From: CAJXII01 sp965242915
GTDB lineage: Bacteria; Campylobacterota; Campylobacteria; Campylobacterales; Arcobacteraceae
Assembly (NCBI GenBank): GCA_965242915.1
Contig: CBDETN010000020.1
Span: 23,707 to 87,706 of the forward strand
Length of the DNA stretch: 64,000 nucleotides
Direction of reading: 5' to 3'
Part shown: piece by piece, positions 24,863-34,387 of the stretch
How positions within the stretch are numbered: the first letter of the stretch is position 1
Layout of the letters: every line of letters starts with the position of its first letter
Position numbers and translations under genes: made by a program
Notes under the pieces: generated by a model
Database searches by the model: none
What the model was told of the DNA's origin: nothing
The model's input: only the letters and a program-made list of their open reading frames with translations

Positions 24863-27442
24863 TTATGTTGTTACATATTTAATTACAAATGGTTCACTAT
24901 AATTTGGAACATTGTCATAAGTAAATACGGCATAATATTTATCTATATTTATATTACCGAAGTCATCGTAAGTATAGTTGTCATTTCCTGCATAAATTTT
25001 ATCTCCATCAAGATGATTTTTTGGTGGATGAAATCTGTTTCTAACTACATATACTCCTTTAAAATCTTCGCAAACTGGATTGTTCCAGGTTAATTTTATT
25101 TTATTGTTATCTATAATTATTTTTAAATTATCAATTTCTTCAATAGGTTCTTTTCTTCTATTGATATATTTAACCACAAGTTTTACGCTATTTTTGGTCT
25201 CTTTGCTATACCAATCCACTATGTGATTTTTAATATCTGATGATGTAGGTTTGATGATAAATTTAGCATTTTTATTTTCTCTATGAACATTTTCTAATGC
25301 AAGGCGAGAATAATAATCAAAAATAAACTTATGTGTTTTATTTTTTTGTAAATCACTTCTGCTTACTTCATAACCAATAAATTCAATTCTGTCTCTATTT
25401 TGGATACTTTCATAATCAATACTTTCAATATCTATAAATTCTACATTATATCTTATATCTTGCTTTGTTTTTGTAGCACTTTTATTTTTTATTTGAATAT
25501 AGCTATCGGTTATAATTGTTTGTTTAGCATCCGGTAGAGTATCAAGGTTGAACTCCATAAGTCCATATATCTTATTATTGTTTTTATCAAAACCGCAAAT
25601 TAGGTTTTTATAGTTTTTTTCATCTTTGCAAATAGATATAACATTAGAAGCTTCAATAATAATTTCTTTACTGGGAATGGTATATTTAATATCAATATTT
25701 GGCCGATAGTGCATACCTCCGCCATAGTTTCCATAGCCTAAGTCAAACATCATCATTTGACTATCACGACCTTCAGGTAAAACAGTCGGTCCTGAAATTT
25801 TAAATAGTAATTTTCCATTTTTTAAGTTGTTTTGTAAAACATTTTTTTCTGTTTCATTAAAATTCCAGTGACTCCATATCCCTTGCGTTAATTTCTCTGA
25901 TGGTATTGTTTGCCCCAGAGTTTCGATTATTTTTGCATTATTAATTTGATCATAATCATAAAGTTCAGATACACTTTGGGTATCAATAAAAGATATACTC
26001 CACTCTCCAAATTTTTCAATTTTTGCATTTACTCGATTTAAAGGATATAGAGATATCCTGACATCTTTTATAATAGCATTTTCAGGGATATTGTCAAGAT
26101 TAAACTGCATAACACCATAGCAGGTACCCTTTGTCTCATTAACACCGATAAAAAGTGAATTTGTACCAAAATGTTTTCTATTGGTTTCAAGTAATTTACT
26201 TGCAACATATCCAACCTCTTTTGGTGTTGGAAAAATTGTTTTACTAAATTCATCTGCTTCAAGCAGTGTTTTTATTTTTATTTTTGGTGCAAATGGTGAT
26301 TTTATACGAGTTAAATTATTTACAGCTCTTATATAATAATAATATGCTGTACCGCTTTGTAATTGAATATCGGTAAAAGTATTATTATAAGTTTCACAAA
26401 TTAGATTTGATTCATTACAAGCTTCTTTATTTTCAGTATTTCTGAAAATTCTAAAATATATATCTTTATTGTATTCATAGTCCCAAGATAAAGTTACTTC
26501 ATTTGAAGTAAAGGCTTCTATATGAAAATTATTTACCCTTTTTGGAGCATTTATAGAATAGTTTTGTGCCTCACCCAATGTTTTTAAAAGTGCAGGGATA
26601 TTTTCATCAATACTTTCTTTCATATTTTGCATAAAATCTGGAATATTACGAGTTCCAACTTCAACAACAGCTGCGATTATCCCTTTGGAATAATAATATT
26701 CTCTTCCGCTTCCTGAAATTAATGTAGTAGGTGGTTTCCCTCTGTGAATACCATATTTTCTACCTGTAACTTTATGTATTTCATAGTTCATATTTGCACA
26801 TATAGTATTAAGGTCAGTTCCCTCTATTTCACTTTCATGATTAAATTTATGAGCAGGAAAAAATACATTTCCTTGAGAATGATAATCCAAAGCTATGGTT
26901 ATATTGTCTTTCCCATCTACAAAAGCTTTCATAGCAGATGTCTCAGGTTCACTAAATGGTTGTGGACCGCTATAAACATTTGAAGCTGTATCTTTTGATT
27001 TCTGATAACCAACATTGAAGTTTCTATTTAAATCAACTCCAAATGTACCATCTTTATTGTTTCTTCTGTTTTTTCTCCAAAAAGAAAAGTGAGTTCTGCT
27101 GTATTCAAATCCATCTGGGTTAAGGCAGGGAACTATATATAAAGTATTTTTAGTTAAAGTTTTTAAAACTTTTGGATTAGAACTGTAGTTTGAAAGCAGA
27201 TAATCAATAAATGATACAGCTAGTTCATTTCCTATCCATTCTCGTGCGTGAATTGTACCTGTATAAAGCATAGCAGGTTTTAAATCTGCATTTTCAACAT
27301 TAAGTGAAATGGTAGCAACTAAGATATCTCTATCTTCCCAAGTTTTACCGATACTTTGTACGCTGATAATATCAGGGTAATTTTTTACGCAATTTTTTAA
27401 AAAATCACAAGTTTGTTGATATGATTTATATTGTTGTTTCAA
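24863..27442 (-). CDS. M14 zinc carboxypeptidase with FN3 and DNRLRE-like domains
   Basis: The N-terminal ~300 residues are a carboxypeptidase-T-like M14 domain. Zinc ligands are H65 and E68 (TIHAREW) and H188 (LDYHSQG), with the catalytic Glu at 261 (VVEVGTR). A fibronectin type III-like segment follows (~305-395), then two DNRLRE-like blocks (~405-580 and ~590-745; VMQFNLDNIPENAII and LMEFNLDTLPD) and a last FN3-like part. M14 enzymes remove C-terminal residues or cut modified peptides. No signal peptide is visible, which is unusual for this architecture. It starts 3 bp after the second ATP-grasp gene, so it is the last gene of the argG operon. Confidence 0.85.
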   Translation of the reverse strand: MKQQYKSYQQTCDFLKNCVKNYPDIISVQSIGKTWEDRDILVATISLNVENADLKPAMLYTGTIHAREWIGNELAVSFIDYLLSNYSSNPKVLKTLTKNTLYIVPCLNPDGFEYSRTHFSFWRKNRRNNKDGTFGVDLNRNFNVGYQKSKDTASNVYSGPQPFSEPETSAMKAFVDGKDNITIALDYHSQGNVFFPAHKFNHESEIEGTDLNTICANMNYEIHKVTGRKYGIHRGKPPTTLISGSGREYYYSKGIIAAVVEVGTRNIPDFMQNMKESIDENIPALLKTLGEAQNYSINAPKRVNNFHIEAFTSNEVTLSWDYEYNKDIYFRIFRNTENKEACNESNLICETYNNTFTDIQLQSGTAYYYYIRAVNNLTRIKSPFAPKIKIKTLLEADEFSKTIFPTPKEVGYVASKLLETNRKHFGTNSLFIGVNETKGTCYGVMQFNLDNIPENAIIKDVRISLYPLNRVNAKIEKFGEWSISFIDTQSVSELYDYDQINNAKIIETLGQTIPSEKLTQGIWSHWNFNETEKNVLQNNLKNGKLLFKISGPTVLPEGRDSQMMMFDLGYGNYGGGMHYRPNIDIKYTIPSKEIIIEASNVISICKDEKNYKNLICGFDKNNNKIYGLMEFNLDTLPDAKQTIITDSYIQIKNKSATKTKQDIRYNVEFIDIESIDYESIQNRDRIEFIGYEVSRSDLQKNKTHKFIFDYYSRLALENVHRENKNAKFIIKPTSSDIKNHIVDWYSKETKNSVKLVVKYINRRKEPIEEIDNLKIIIDNNKIKLTWNNPVCEDFKGVYVVRNRFHPPKNHLDGDKIYAGNDNYTYDDFGNINIDKYYAVFTYDNVPNYSEPFVIKYVTT

Positions 27443-27445
27443 TGC

Positions 27446-28909
27446 TTAATTTTTCCCTTTAAATTCAAACCACTTTTGAGTAATTTTTTCAACTAACTTT
27501 TTTGTTATACCTTTAATATTTAATAAAATTGACGGACTTTGTTCTAAAATACCAACCACTTCGTGAGTGCTTCCCATTTCACTAATAATTCTTTCAAATT
27601 TCTTTTTACCGATACCGTCAACTGATGTTAAAATCTTTTTTAATTCTTTTTTTGTAACTTTTGGTAATTGCCAAGATTCATTTGCTTCATCGGGTCTTGG
27701 TATATCTTGAGCTTTTAAATTTTGTACTTTCATACTTTTTAAGTTTTTAAGTGCAAATCTGTCTTGATAATTATAAATCTCACTTGGCCACTCTTCATAC
27801 CATCTTCTTTTTACATCATAAACTTTATATTTATCATCCAATTCATGTAAATAAACTTTACCTTCTCCGTATGTTTTCTTTTTCTTACCAAAGTATGCAC
27901 CATCATAAGATGAATTATATGCACCAAAAGTTATATGTCTCATTGTTCGTAAAAGTGAAGCATCTATTTTACCTAACTCTTCCCAGTTAAACATTGGCAT
28001 ATGAGGTTTTCTAAATCTACCTTCACTTAAAGACCACATAATATATTGACCAATCCAATCTCTAATATAAGGGAATGCTGCAAATGCTGTAGCACACTCT
28101 AAAATTCTGATTTTCCCATCTTTTCCATATGCAACATCACAAGCCCAATATTCTGCTTTTGCAGCTTTAGAAACTTTAACAGCAAGATCTAGTACATTTT
28201 TAGGAACATCCATATAATCCATACTTCCACCTTGAGATGTATTTGTAAGCCATTCACCCTCAGGAGCTCTTCTCCAAAATGCACAAACCGGTTTATGACC
28301 AATTAACATAACTCTGATATCTACTTCCATAGGAACAAAATCTTGAAAATACATAGGGTGGTATTTCTTTTTGGCATATAATTCTTTAGCTTCTTTATAA
28401 CTGTCAACTTTATGTACAAAGTATCCGCCATAGTTTGATGGTCCATAAGATTTTTTAATTATTTTTGGGTATTCACATCTCTTTAAAAATTTATCCCCAT
28501 TTGGTCTATTGTAATAAATATAAGTCTTTGGAATCGGCAGATCATATTTCCAGGCAAATCTTGTAACATTTTCTTTTGATTTATTTGAAAATTGAGTGTC
28601 AAGTGACGGGATAAATCTAACATTTGGCAAAGCTCTTGCTATCTGCCTAAAAGTTTCATAAGCAGTTGCAGGTATATTTCCTATAAGAACATCAATTTTT
28701 TTTCTTTTTACCTCTTTTATAAATCTATCTTTATCATTTCCCCAATGATAAGTAACAGCTTCTATCTTGTTTGGCCAGCCTTTGAAGTTTGAGTGGTCAA
28801 AAAATCTTAATACATAATCCATGTATAAAAAACCCAATTTTGGTAAATCTTTATTTTTTAGTCCCATTTCTTTTCCTTTATTTTTTAGTCTTCTTAGTTT
28901 TTCTATCAA
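27446..28909 (-). CDS. ATP-grasp ligase-like protein with C-terminal helix-hairpin-helix domain
   Basis: A RimK-like ATP-grasp fold covers residues ~100-320: KIIKKSYGPSNYGGYFV for ATP binding, then VDIRVMLIGHKPVCAFWRR and TSQGGSMDY. The usual Mg-binding Glu-x-Asn is replaced by ILECATAFAAFP, so one metal ligand seems absent. Residues ~420-487 hold two helix-hairpin-helix motifs (SVDGIGKKKFERII, NIKGITKKLVEKI), usually DNA-binding or protein-contact modules. I know no standard family with this fusion. The start overlaps the preceding ATP-grasp gene by 32 bp. Confidence 0.75.
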   Translation of the reverse strand: MIEKLRRLKNKGKEMGLKNKDLPKLGFLYMDYVLRFFDHSNFKGWPNKIEAVTYHWGNDKDRFIKEVKRKKIDVLIGNIPATAYETFRQIARALPNVRFIPSLDTQFSNKSKENVTRFAWKYDLPIPKTYIYYNRPNGDKFLKRCEYPKIIKKSYGPSNYGGYFVHKVDSYKEAKELYAKKKYHPMYFQDFVPMEVDIRVMLIGHKPVCAFWRRAPEGEWLTNTSQGGSMDYMDVPKNVLDLAVKVSKAAKAEYWACDVAYGKDGKIRILECATAFAAFPYIRDWIGQYIMWSLSEGRFRKPHMPMFNWEELGKIDASLLRTMRHITFGAYNSSYDGAYFGKKKKTYGEGKVYLHELDDKYKVYDVKRRWYEEWPSEIYNYQDRFALKNLKSMKVQNLKAQDIPRPDEANESWQLPKVTKKELKKILTSVDGIGKKKFERIISEMGSTHEVVGILEQSPSILLNIKGITKKLVEKITQKWFEFKGKN

Positions 28910-29813
28910 TTAAATTTACAATTAAATCTATTTTTTTATCATTGAAATTTAATCCTTGTTTCTCTTGCTCGGGTGTTGCAAATGCAGGAATACCATTTAC
29001 TTCAAGAACTATATATTCCTCTTTCTCTTGGTCATAAATAATATCAACACCGCCGATATCAACTTTACAGACTTTACAAGCTTTTATGGCTATATTTATA
29101 ATTTCATCATTAGCTTCTCTCATAAATACACTTCCGCCGCTAGTAATATTAGTTCGCCAGTCTGTTCCGCTGGCTTTTCTGCCATAACAACTTACAAACT
29201 TACCATCAACTATATCAACTCTAAAATCAGTATTGTCATATTTTATAAATTTTTCAACATAAAAATATCTCAAATCCATTTGATTTAAAAATGGCATAAG
29301 CATATCAAGGCTAGCTTCATTTTCAATTTTTGTAAGACCGACTCCACCCCAGCCGTCAGTTGGTTTATATACCATCTTGTCCCATTTCTTAATAATCTTT
29401 TTCAAGTGATGTCCATCATCTCTGTGGCATAGTTTATAATCTGCTGTTTGGATACCTTGGTTTCTTAATACAAAAGATGTATGAAATTTATCTTCAGTTA
29501 AAGCAAAAGCATCATAAGAGTTTATCATTGGTATTATACGATTTAGTGCTTGGTATAGGTACATTTGATATTGAGTTTGCTCACCGGCATTGTATGAGAA
29601 AAACAGATCAAGTTTATTTAGTTTATGATTTTTATCACAACCTTTACTTTGACAAAGTATATTTTCATTTTTTGCTATTGCATGTCTAAGGTTTAAATGA
29701 GGAATTGTATCTATACCTCTATTTTTTAGTTTTTTTATCATCTTTTTTTGGATAATATCTCCACCACCGTTTTGATAAAGCCACATACTAATTGTACGAT
29801 TCTTTTTACTCAT
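28878..29813 (-). CDS. RimK-like ATP-grasp amino acid/peptide ligase
   Basis: The 311-residue ATP-grasp enzyme has the nucleotide loop MVYKPTDGWGGVGLTKI, the substrate segment TDFRVDIVDGKFVSCYGRK, TNITSGGSVF, and the metal-binding Asp and Glu-x-Asn in GGVDIIYD and VLEVNGIPAF. Such enzymes use ATP to activate a carboxylate and join it to an amine, as in glutamylation by RimK. All catalytic positions look present, unlike in its neighbour. It lies 11 bp after the M20 peptidase gene. The substrate is unknown. Confidence 0.85.
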   Translation of the reverse strand: MSKKNRTISMWLYQNGGGDIIQKKMIKKLKNRGIDTIPHLNLRHAIAKNENILCQSKGCDKNHKLNKLDLFFSYNAGEQTQYQMYLYQALNRIIPMINSYDAFALTEDKFHTSFVLRNQGIQTADYKLCHRDDGHHLKKIIKKWDKMVYKPTDGWGGVGLTKIENEASLDMLMPFLNQMDLRYFYVEKFIKYDNTDFRVDIVDGKFVSCYGRKASGTDWRTNITSGGSVFMREANDEIINIAIKACKVCKVDIGGVDIIYDQEKEEYIVLEVNGIPAFATPEQEKQGLNFNDKKIDLIVNLIDRKTKKTKK

Positions 29814-29824
29814 TTGACACTTCC

Positions 29825-30928
29825 TTAAAATTTATTTTCTTGTTGATGTTGCATTAATATTTTTGTCATCATTGATATTCTTTGCTCAAAACTGGTTTTT
29901 AATGCTCGTTCATGCATTGTATGGTCACCATCCCCAAAAGGACCAAATCCATCAAGTGTAATTACACCACAAGATGCTACATGATTTGCATCACTTACTC
30001 CACCTCTTTGTTCAGTTGGTATAGTTTCAGATGTGATTTGTTCCAGTTTTGATATAAAATCTAATTGTTTTTGATTTGGTTCCATTACATCTCTTTGGAT
30101 TAAACCATCAATAGTAGAAGTTGTTCCTTTTACATAAGAAGTATTGGTAATATCATCAAGAGCTTTAAGAAGTCTATCTCTCTCACTATTTAATTTATAT
30201 CTTATTTCAAGTAAAAGTTCACATTTAGGACTAATTGTATTTGCTCCAATTCCACCTGTAATTTTTCCAATATTTACTGTTGTTCCAATTTCTAAATTTG
30301 TAAGTTTTGTTAATTTTTGCAGTTTGTAACTAGCTTCAAGGTTTGCATTAATTCCTTTTAAATAACTAGTGCCTGCATGAGCTGCAATACCTTCAATAGT
30401 TATAGTGTATGTTCCAACACCTTTTCTTCCGGTTACAACCTCAAGATTTTCACCGGCTGCTTCAAAAACAAAACAATAATCATAATTAGAAGCTAATTCC
30501 AAAGTGATAAATTTACTGTCATCACTCCCCGTTTCTTCATCTGAAACTAGAAAGAAATCAATATTTTCTATTTTGCCGTTTTGATTGTAAACTTCTTTAA
30601 GTGCTTCAAGTGCAACTATATTTCCACCTTTCATATCACAAGTGCCGGGACCATATACCCAATTTTCGTCTTGATGAAATGAATCAAAAGTGCCTTCCGG
30701 AAATACTGTATCATTATGACCTAAAAGAAGAATTTTATCTCCGTTGGTTTTAGGAGATGTGAAAAGCTGATGATTACCTAAAGATTCCCGCTCATAAGTT
30801 GTTGTTTCAAATCCAATAGATTCCAACCAGCCCTGCATAACAGAACCAACAAAATCAACTCCGCTTTTATTCCGGGTATATGAGTTTATTTTACAAATTT
30901 TTTCTAAATCTTTTAAATAATCTATCAT
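29825..30928 (-). CDS. M20-family metallopeptidase (carboxypeptidase G2-like)
   Basis: The 367-residue two-domain peptidase has metal ligands in LLLGHNDTVFPEG and GTCDMKGG, the catalytic Glu pair in VSDEETGSDD, and the C-terminal His in DGDHTMHERA. A dimerisation lid starts at GRKGVGTYTITIEG. M20 enzymes of this type cleave C-terminal amino acids, often glutamate. No signal peptide, so cytoplasmic. It lies 20 bp after argG and 11 bp before the first ATP-grasp gene. Its place in a ligase operon suggests trimming or recycling of the ligase product (inference). Confidence 0.88.
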   Translation of the reverse strand: MIDYLKDLEKICKINSYTRNKSGVDFVGSVMQGWLESIGFETTTYERESLGNHQLFTSPKTNGDKILLLGHNDTVFPEGTFDSFHQDENWVYGPGTCDMKGGNIVALEALKEVYNQNGKIENIDFFLVSDEETGSDDSKFITLELASNYDYCFVFEAAGENLEVVTGRKGVGTYTITIEGIAAHAGTSYLKGINANLEASYKLQKLTKLTNLEIGTTVNIGKITGGIGANTISPKCELLLEIRYKLNSERDRLLKALDDITNTSYVKGTTSTIDGLIQRDVMEPNQKQLDFISKLEQITSETIPTEQRGGVSDANHVASCGVITLDGFGPFGDGDHTMHERALKTSFEQRISMMTKILMQHQQENKF

Positions 30929-30948
30929 TTTTTAATTTTTTATAACTT

Positions 30949-32190
30949 TTATTTTGTTCCCCGTTTTTTACCGGCAATAATTCCTCTTAAAGCATTAAGT
31001 CTTATAAAACCTTCTGCATCTTTTTGATTGTAAACTTCATCTTCTTCAAAAGTAGAATGTTCTTCACTGTATAAAGACATATCAGACTCTCTTCCTACTA
31101 CTTCAACATTACCTTTATAAAGTTTAAGTCTTACATTTCCTTGAACAAATTTTTGGGTGACATCAATTGCAGCTTGCATCATCTCTCTCTCCGGAGAAAA
31201 CCAAAAACCATTATAAATAAGTTCTGCATATTTAGCGATCATTCCATCTTTCATATGAGCTTCTTCTCTATCTAAACAAATAGATTCTATTGCTCTGTGA
31301 GCTTTAAGCATGATAGTTCCGCCCGGTGTTTCATAACAACCTCTGGCTTTCATACCAACAAATCTATTTTCAACAATATCCAATCTTCCAATACCATGTT
31401 TATTTCCATATTCATTTAAAGTTTTAAGAATCGTAGCAGGGCTTAACTCTTCACCATTTATAGAAATAGGATCACCTTTTTTGTATCCAATCGTGATATA
31501 TTCAGCTTTATTGGGTGCATTTTGGGGGCTTGTCGTCCATAACCACATTGACTCTTCCGGCTCATTCATTGGATTTTCTAAATGTAATCCTTCGTAAGAG
31601 ATATGAAGTAAGTTTGCATCCATTGAATATGGGCTGACAGTTGGGTTACCATCAGCATCCACATGTTTTTGATCTATATTGATACCATGCTCTCTGGCAT
31701 AGCTAAGAAGTTTTTCTCTTGAATTTAAATCCCACTCTCTCCAAGGTGCGATAACCGTAATATCAGGATTAAGACCTAAATATCCAAGCTCAAATCTAAC
31801 TTGATCATTACCTTTTCCTGTAGCCCCGTGAGATACTGCATCTGCACCTATTTGTTTAGCTATTTCAATTTGCTTTTTAGCAATTAAAGGACGAGCTATA
31901 GAAGTACCTAAAAGATATTCACCTTCATAAATAGCATTTGCTCTAAACATAGGGAACACATAATCTTTTACAAACTCTTCTTTCACATCAAGAATAAAAA
32001 TATTTTCAGGTTTGATACCATTGTCAAGAGCTTTCTGACGAGCCAGTTCTACCTCTTCACCTTGACCTAAATCTGCTGTAAATGTAATAACTTCTGCATT
32101 GTATTCATCTTGTAACCATTTTAAAATTATACTTGTATCTAATCCGCCGCTGTACGCTAAAACAACTTTTTTAACACTTTTTTTATTCAA
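30949..32190 (-). CDS. argG: Argininosuccinate synthase
   Basis: ArgG joins citrulline and aspartate with ATP to form argininosuccinate, the penultimate step of arginine synthesis. The PP-loop is VLAYSGGLDTSI, followed by SHGATGKGNDQVRFE and SPYSMDANLLH. The 413-residue length is normal. It heads the operon that continues with the M20 peptidase, two ATP-grasp proteins and the M14 carboxypeptidase. Confidence 0.97.
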   Translation of the reverse strand: MNKKSVKKVVLAYSGGLDTSIILKWLQDEYNAEVITFTADLGQGEEVELARQKALDNGIKPENIFILDVKEEFVKDYVFPMFRANAIYEGEYLLGTSIARPLIAKKQIEIAKQIGADAVSHGATGKGNDQVRFELGYLGLNPDITVIAPWREWDLNSREKLLSYAREHGINIDQKHVDADGNPTVSPYSMDANLLHISYEGLHLENPMNEPEESMWLWTTSPQNAPNKAEYITIGYKKGDPISINGEELSPATILKTLNEYGNKHGIGRLDIVENRFVGMKARGCYETPGGTIMLKAHRAIESICLDREEAHMKDGMIAKYAELIYNGFWFSPEREMMQAAIDVTQKFVQGNVRLKLYKGNVEVVGRESDMSLYSEEHSTFEEDEVYNQKDAEGFIRLNALRGIIAGKKRGTK

Positions 32191-32263
32191 CTCTAAACTC
32201 CCATAAATAATATTTTTATCTATTGTAGCTAAATTAAGGTATTAAAAAGATGAAGTTATATAT

Positions 32264-32338
32264 TTATAGTTTAATAAAATCCACAGTGATCTCATCTAGT
32301 TGTGATTCTAAAAGATTATCTTTAGCATATGTATATGC
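32264..32338 (-). pseudogene. C-terminal stump of an unknown gene cut by IS3 type B
   Basis: On the minus strand, SAYTYAKDNLLESQLDEITV…IKL and a TAA read up to the border with IS3 type B at 32339. The composition is protein-like but the family is not identifiable. The rest of the gene is not adjacent on the other side of the IS, so DNA has been lost or moved. Confidence 0.4.
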
Positions 32339-32397
32339 TGATCTGGCTACACTAATTCATACTTAGAACTTAAATAAATCTAAGTTAAAATAAAAGT

Positions 32398-32712
32398 ATG
32401 AAGAAAGTAGAAAATATGAAAAATAGTCAATATACAAGAGAGTTTAGAGATTCAACAATACAGTTGGTTTTAAATAATGGTGATTTAGTTCTAAAAATTG
32501 CTAAAGATTTAGATGTAAATCCTAAGACAATTTATAATTGGATGAATGAATATAAAAAGGCCAATCAAGATTTAACTAAATCTATAGTCAAAACTCCCAA
32601 AGAAACTTTAGAACAAGAGAATAAAAGGCTAAGAAGAGAAACTAAACTACTTAGGCAGGAGCGTGATATATTAAAAAAAGCAGCAGTATACTTTGCGAAA
32701 GAAGTTCAATAA
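32398..32712 (+). CDS. IS3 type B OrfA (helix-turn-helix protein)
   Basis: The 104-residue HTH_Tnp_1 protein has YTREFRDSTIQLVLN and KIAKDLDVNPKTIYNWMNEY as the DNA-binding helices. A leucine-rich coiled coil (ENKRLRRETKLLRQERDILKKA cut short here) leads to AAVYFAKE. It recognises the IS ends. A fusion with OrfB by frameshifting near 32705 would normally make the transposase. The copy at 58468-58782 differs by one residue. Confidence 0.9.
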   Translation: MKKVENMKNSQYTREFRDSTIQLVLNNGDLVLKIAKDLDVNPKTIYNWMNEYKKANQDLTKSIVKTPKETLEQENKRLRRETKLLRQERDILKKAAVYFAKEVQ

Positions 32713-33185
32713 AGTATACCTGGATAAAAGATAATAAAATGAACTTCAATAAAAATCTAATGTGCAAAATATTAAAAGTAGATATTTCAAGTTATTATCA
32801 TTGGATTAATAATGGATGTATAGTTAAAACAGTAGATGATAAACTTAATGAGTTAATAGAGATTATATTTATTCAAAGTAGATGCAAATATGGTACAAGA
32901 CGGCTAAAAGATAAACTAGAGCGATTATATGGGCTTATTGTTTCAAGAAGACGAATTGGAAATATTATGAAAGATTTAAATCTTGTAGCAAATAAAAAGA
33001 AAAGGTTTAAAGTTAATACAATAGATTCAAATCATAATTTACCTGTAGCACCTAATATTTTAAATAGAGATTTTTATGCTTCAGCCCCTGATGAAAAATA
33101 TGTGGGAGATATAACATATATTCCAACATCAGAAGGATGGCTATATTGATCTGGTAACTTAAATTCATACTCAGAATAAACTATT

Positions 33186-34049
33186 CTAAGCAGCCATTTC
33201 TATTTGTAACATTTTTTCTTCAAATTCTACTGGTGATAAATTATTATTTGTACTATGCATCCTTTCTCTATTGTAAAATATTTCTATATATTCAAATATT
33301 TTTTGGTTAGCTTGAGCTTTAGTATAAAATATCTCATGATGAGTAAGTTCAGTTTTTAAAGTATGGAAAAAACTTTCAGCAACTGCATTATCCCAACAAT
33401 TACCTTTTCTACTCATACTTTGAACTATCCCATATTTTTTTAATAAATCTTTATGTTCATAAGAAGCATATTGACTTCCTCTATCTGTATGCCATAAAAG
33501 TCCTTTAGGTGGATTTCTATACTTTATAGCCATATTTAAAGCATCATTTACAAGTGTTGTTTTCATATTATCAGCCATTGACCAACCAACCACTTTTCTT
33601 GAATATAAATCAATCACAGTTGCAAGGTAAAGCCAACCTTGTGCAGTAGGTATATAAGTAATATCACCAACATATTTTTCATCTGGAGCTGATGCATAAA
33701 AATCTCTATTTAGAATATTCGGAGCAATTGGATAGTTATGATTAGAATTTGTAGTATTTACTTTAAATCTTCTTTTCATTTTTACAGATAAGTTTAAATC
33801 TTTCATAATTCTACTAATGTGTTGTCTTGAAACAATTAAACCTAAATTTTCAACAAGTTTCTTTTTAATCCTTCTAGTCCCATAAGTTTGTCTTGATTGT
33901 ATAAATACTATCTTTATAAGTTCATTTAACTTTTTATCTACTTTTTTAATAACACTACCATTTTTAATCCAATGATAGTAACTAGATACATTTACTTTAA
34001 ATATTTTACACATTAATGTAATACTGAAACTCACTTGATATTCTTTCAT
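33186..34049 (-). CDS. IS3 type D OrfB transposase
   Basis: The 287-residue integrase-type transposase has the HTH_21 segment (YGTRRIKKKL) followed by the catalytic Asp in KYVGDITYIP, Asp in LLWHTDRGSQY and Glu in NAVAESFFHTLK. It lies in a different frame from OrfA, 11 bp downstream, so a frameshift fusion is expected as in other IS3 elements. Confidence 0.93.
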   Translation of the reverse strand: MKEYQVSFSITLMCKIFKVNVSSYYHWIKNGSVIKKVDKKLNELIKIVFIQSRQTYGTRRIKKKLVENLGLIVSRQHISRIMKDLNLSVKMKRRFKVNTTNSNHNYPIAPNILNRDFYASAPDEKYVGDITYIPTAQGWLYLATVIDLYSRKVVGWSMADNMKTTLVNDALNMAIKYRNPPKGLLWHTDRGSQYASYEHKDLLKKYGIVQSMSRKGNCWDNAVAESFFHTLKTELTHHEIFYTKAQANQKIFEYIEIFYNRERMHSTNNNLSPVEFEEKMLQIEMAA

Positions 34050-34060
34050 CCAAGCATACT

Positions 34061-34387
34061 TTATAGAGTTTCTTTTGCAAAGTATGCTGTTGCCTTTTTT
34101 AAAATATCTCGCTCTTGTTTTAATAGCTTATTTTCTTTTCTAAGTCTTATATTTTCTTGAACTATTGTTTCTTTTGAGATAGATGATTTTTGTACTGTAT
34201 ATCTATCATCTGTTGTTATATTATTTGCTTTTTTATAAACTCTTATCCAATGATATAATGTTTTCTCATTGATGTCTAAATCCCTAGCAATTTTAACTAT
34301 GGTTTCATCACTATTTATTGCTAATTGTACTGTTGAATCTCTAAATTCTTTTGTGTGTTTGCTGTTTTTCATTTGTTCTACTTTCAT
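34061..34387 (-). CDS. IS3 type D OrfA (helix-turn-helix protein)
   Basis: The 108-residue protein has the OrfA layout: an HTH (HTKEFRDSTVQLAIN, KIARDLDINEKTLYHWI) and a leucine-zipper-like helix ending TAYFAKE. Its similarity to type B OrfA shows the two IS are members of one subgroup. Confidence 0.92.
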   Translation of the reverse strand: MKVEQMKNSKHTKEFRDSTVQLAINSDETIVKIARDLDINEKTLYHWIRVYKKANNITTDDRYTVQKSSISKETIVQENIRLRKENKLLKQERDILKKATAYFAKETL

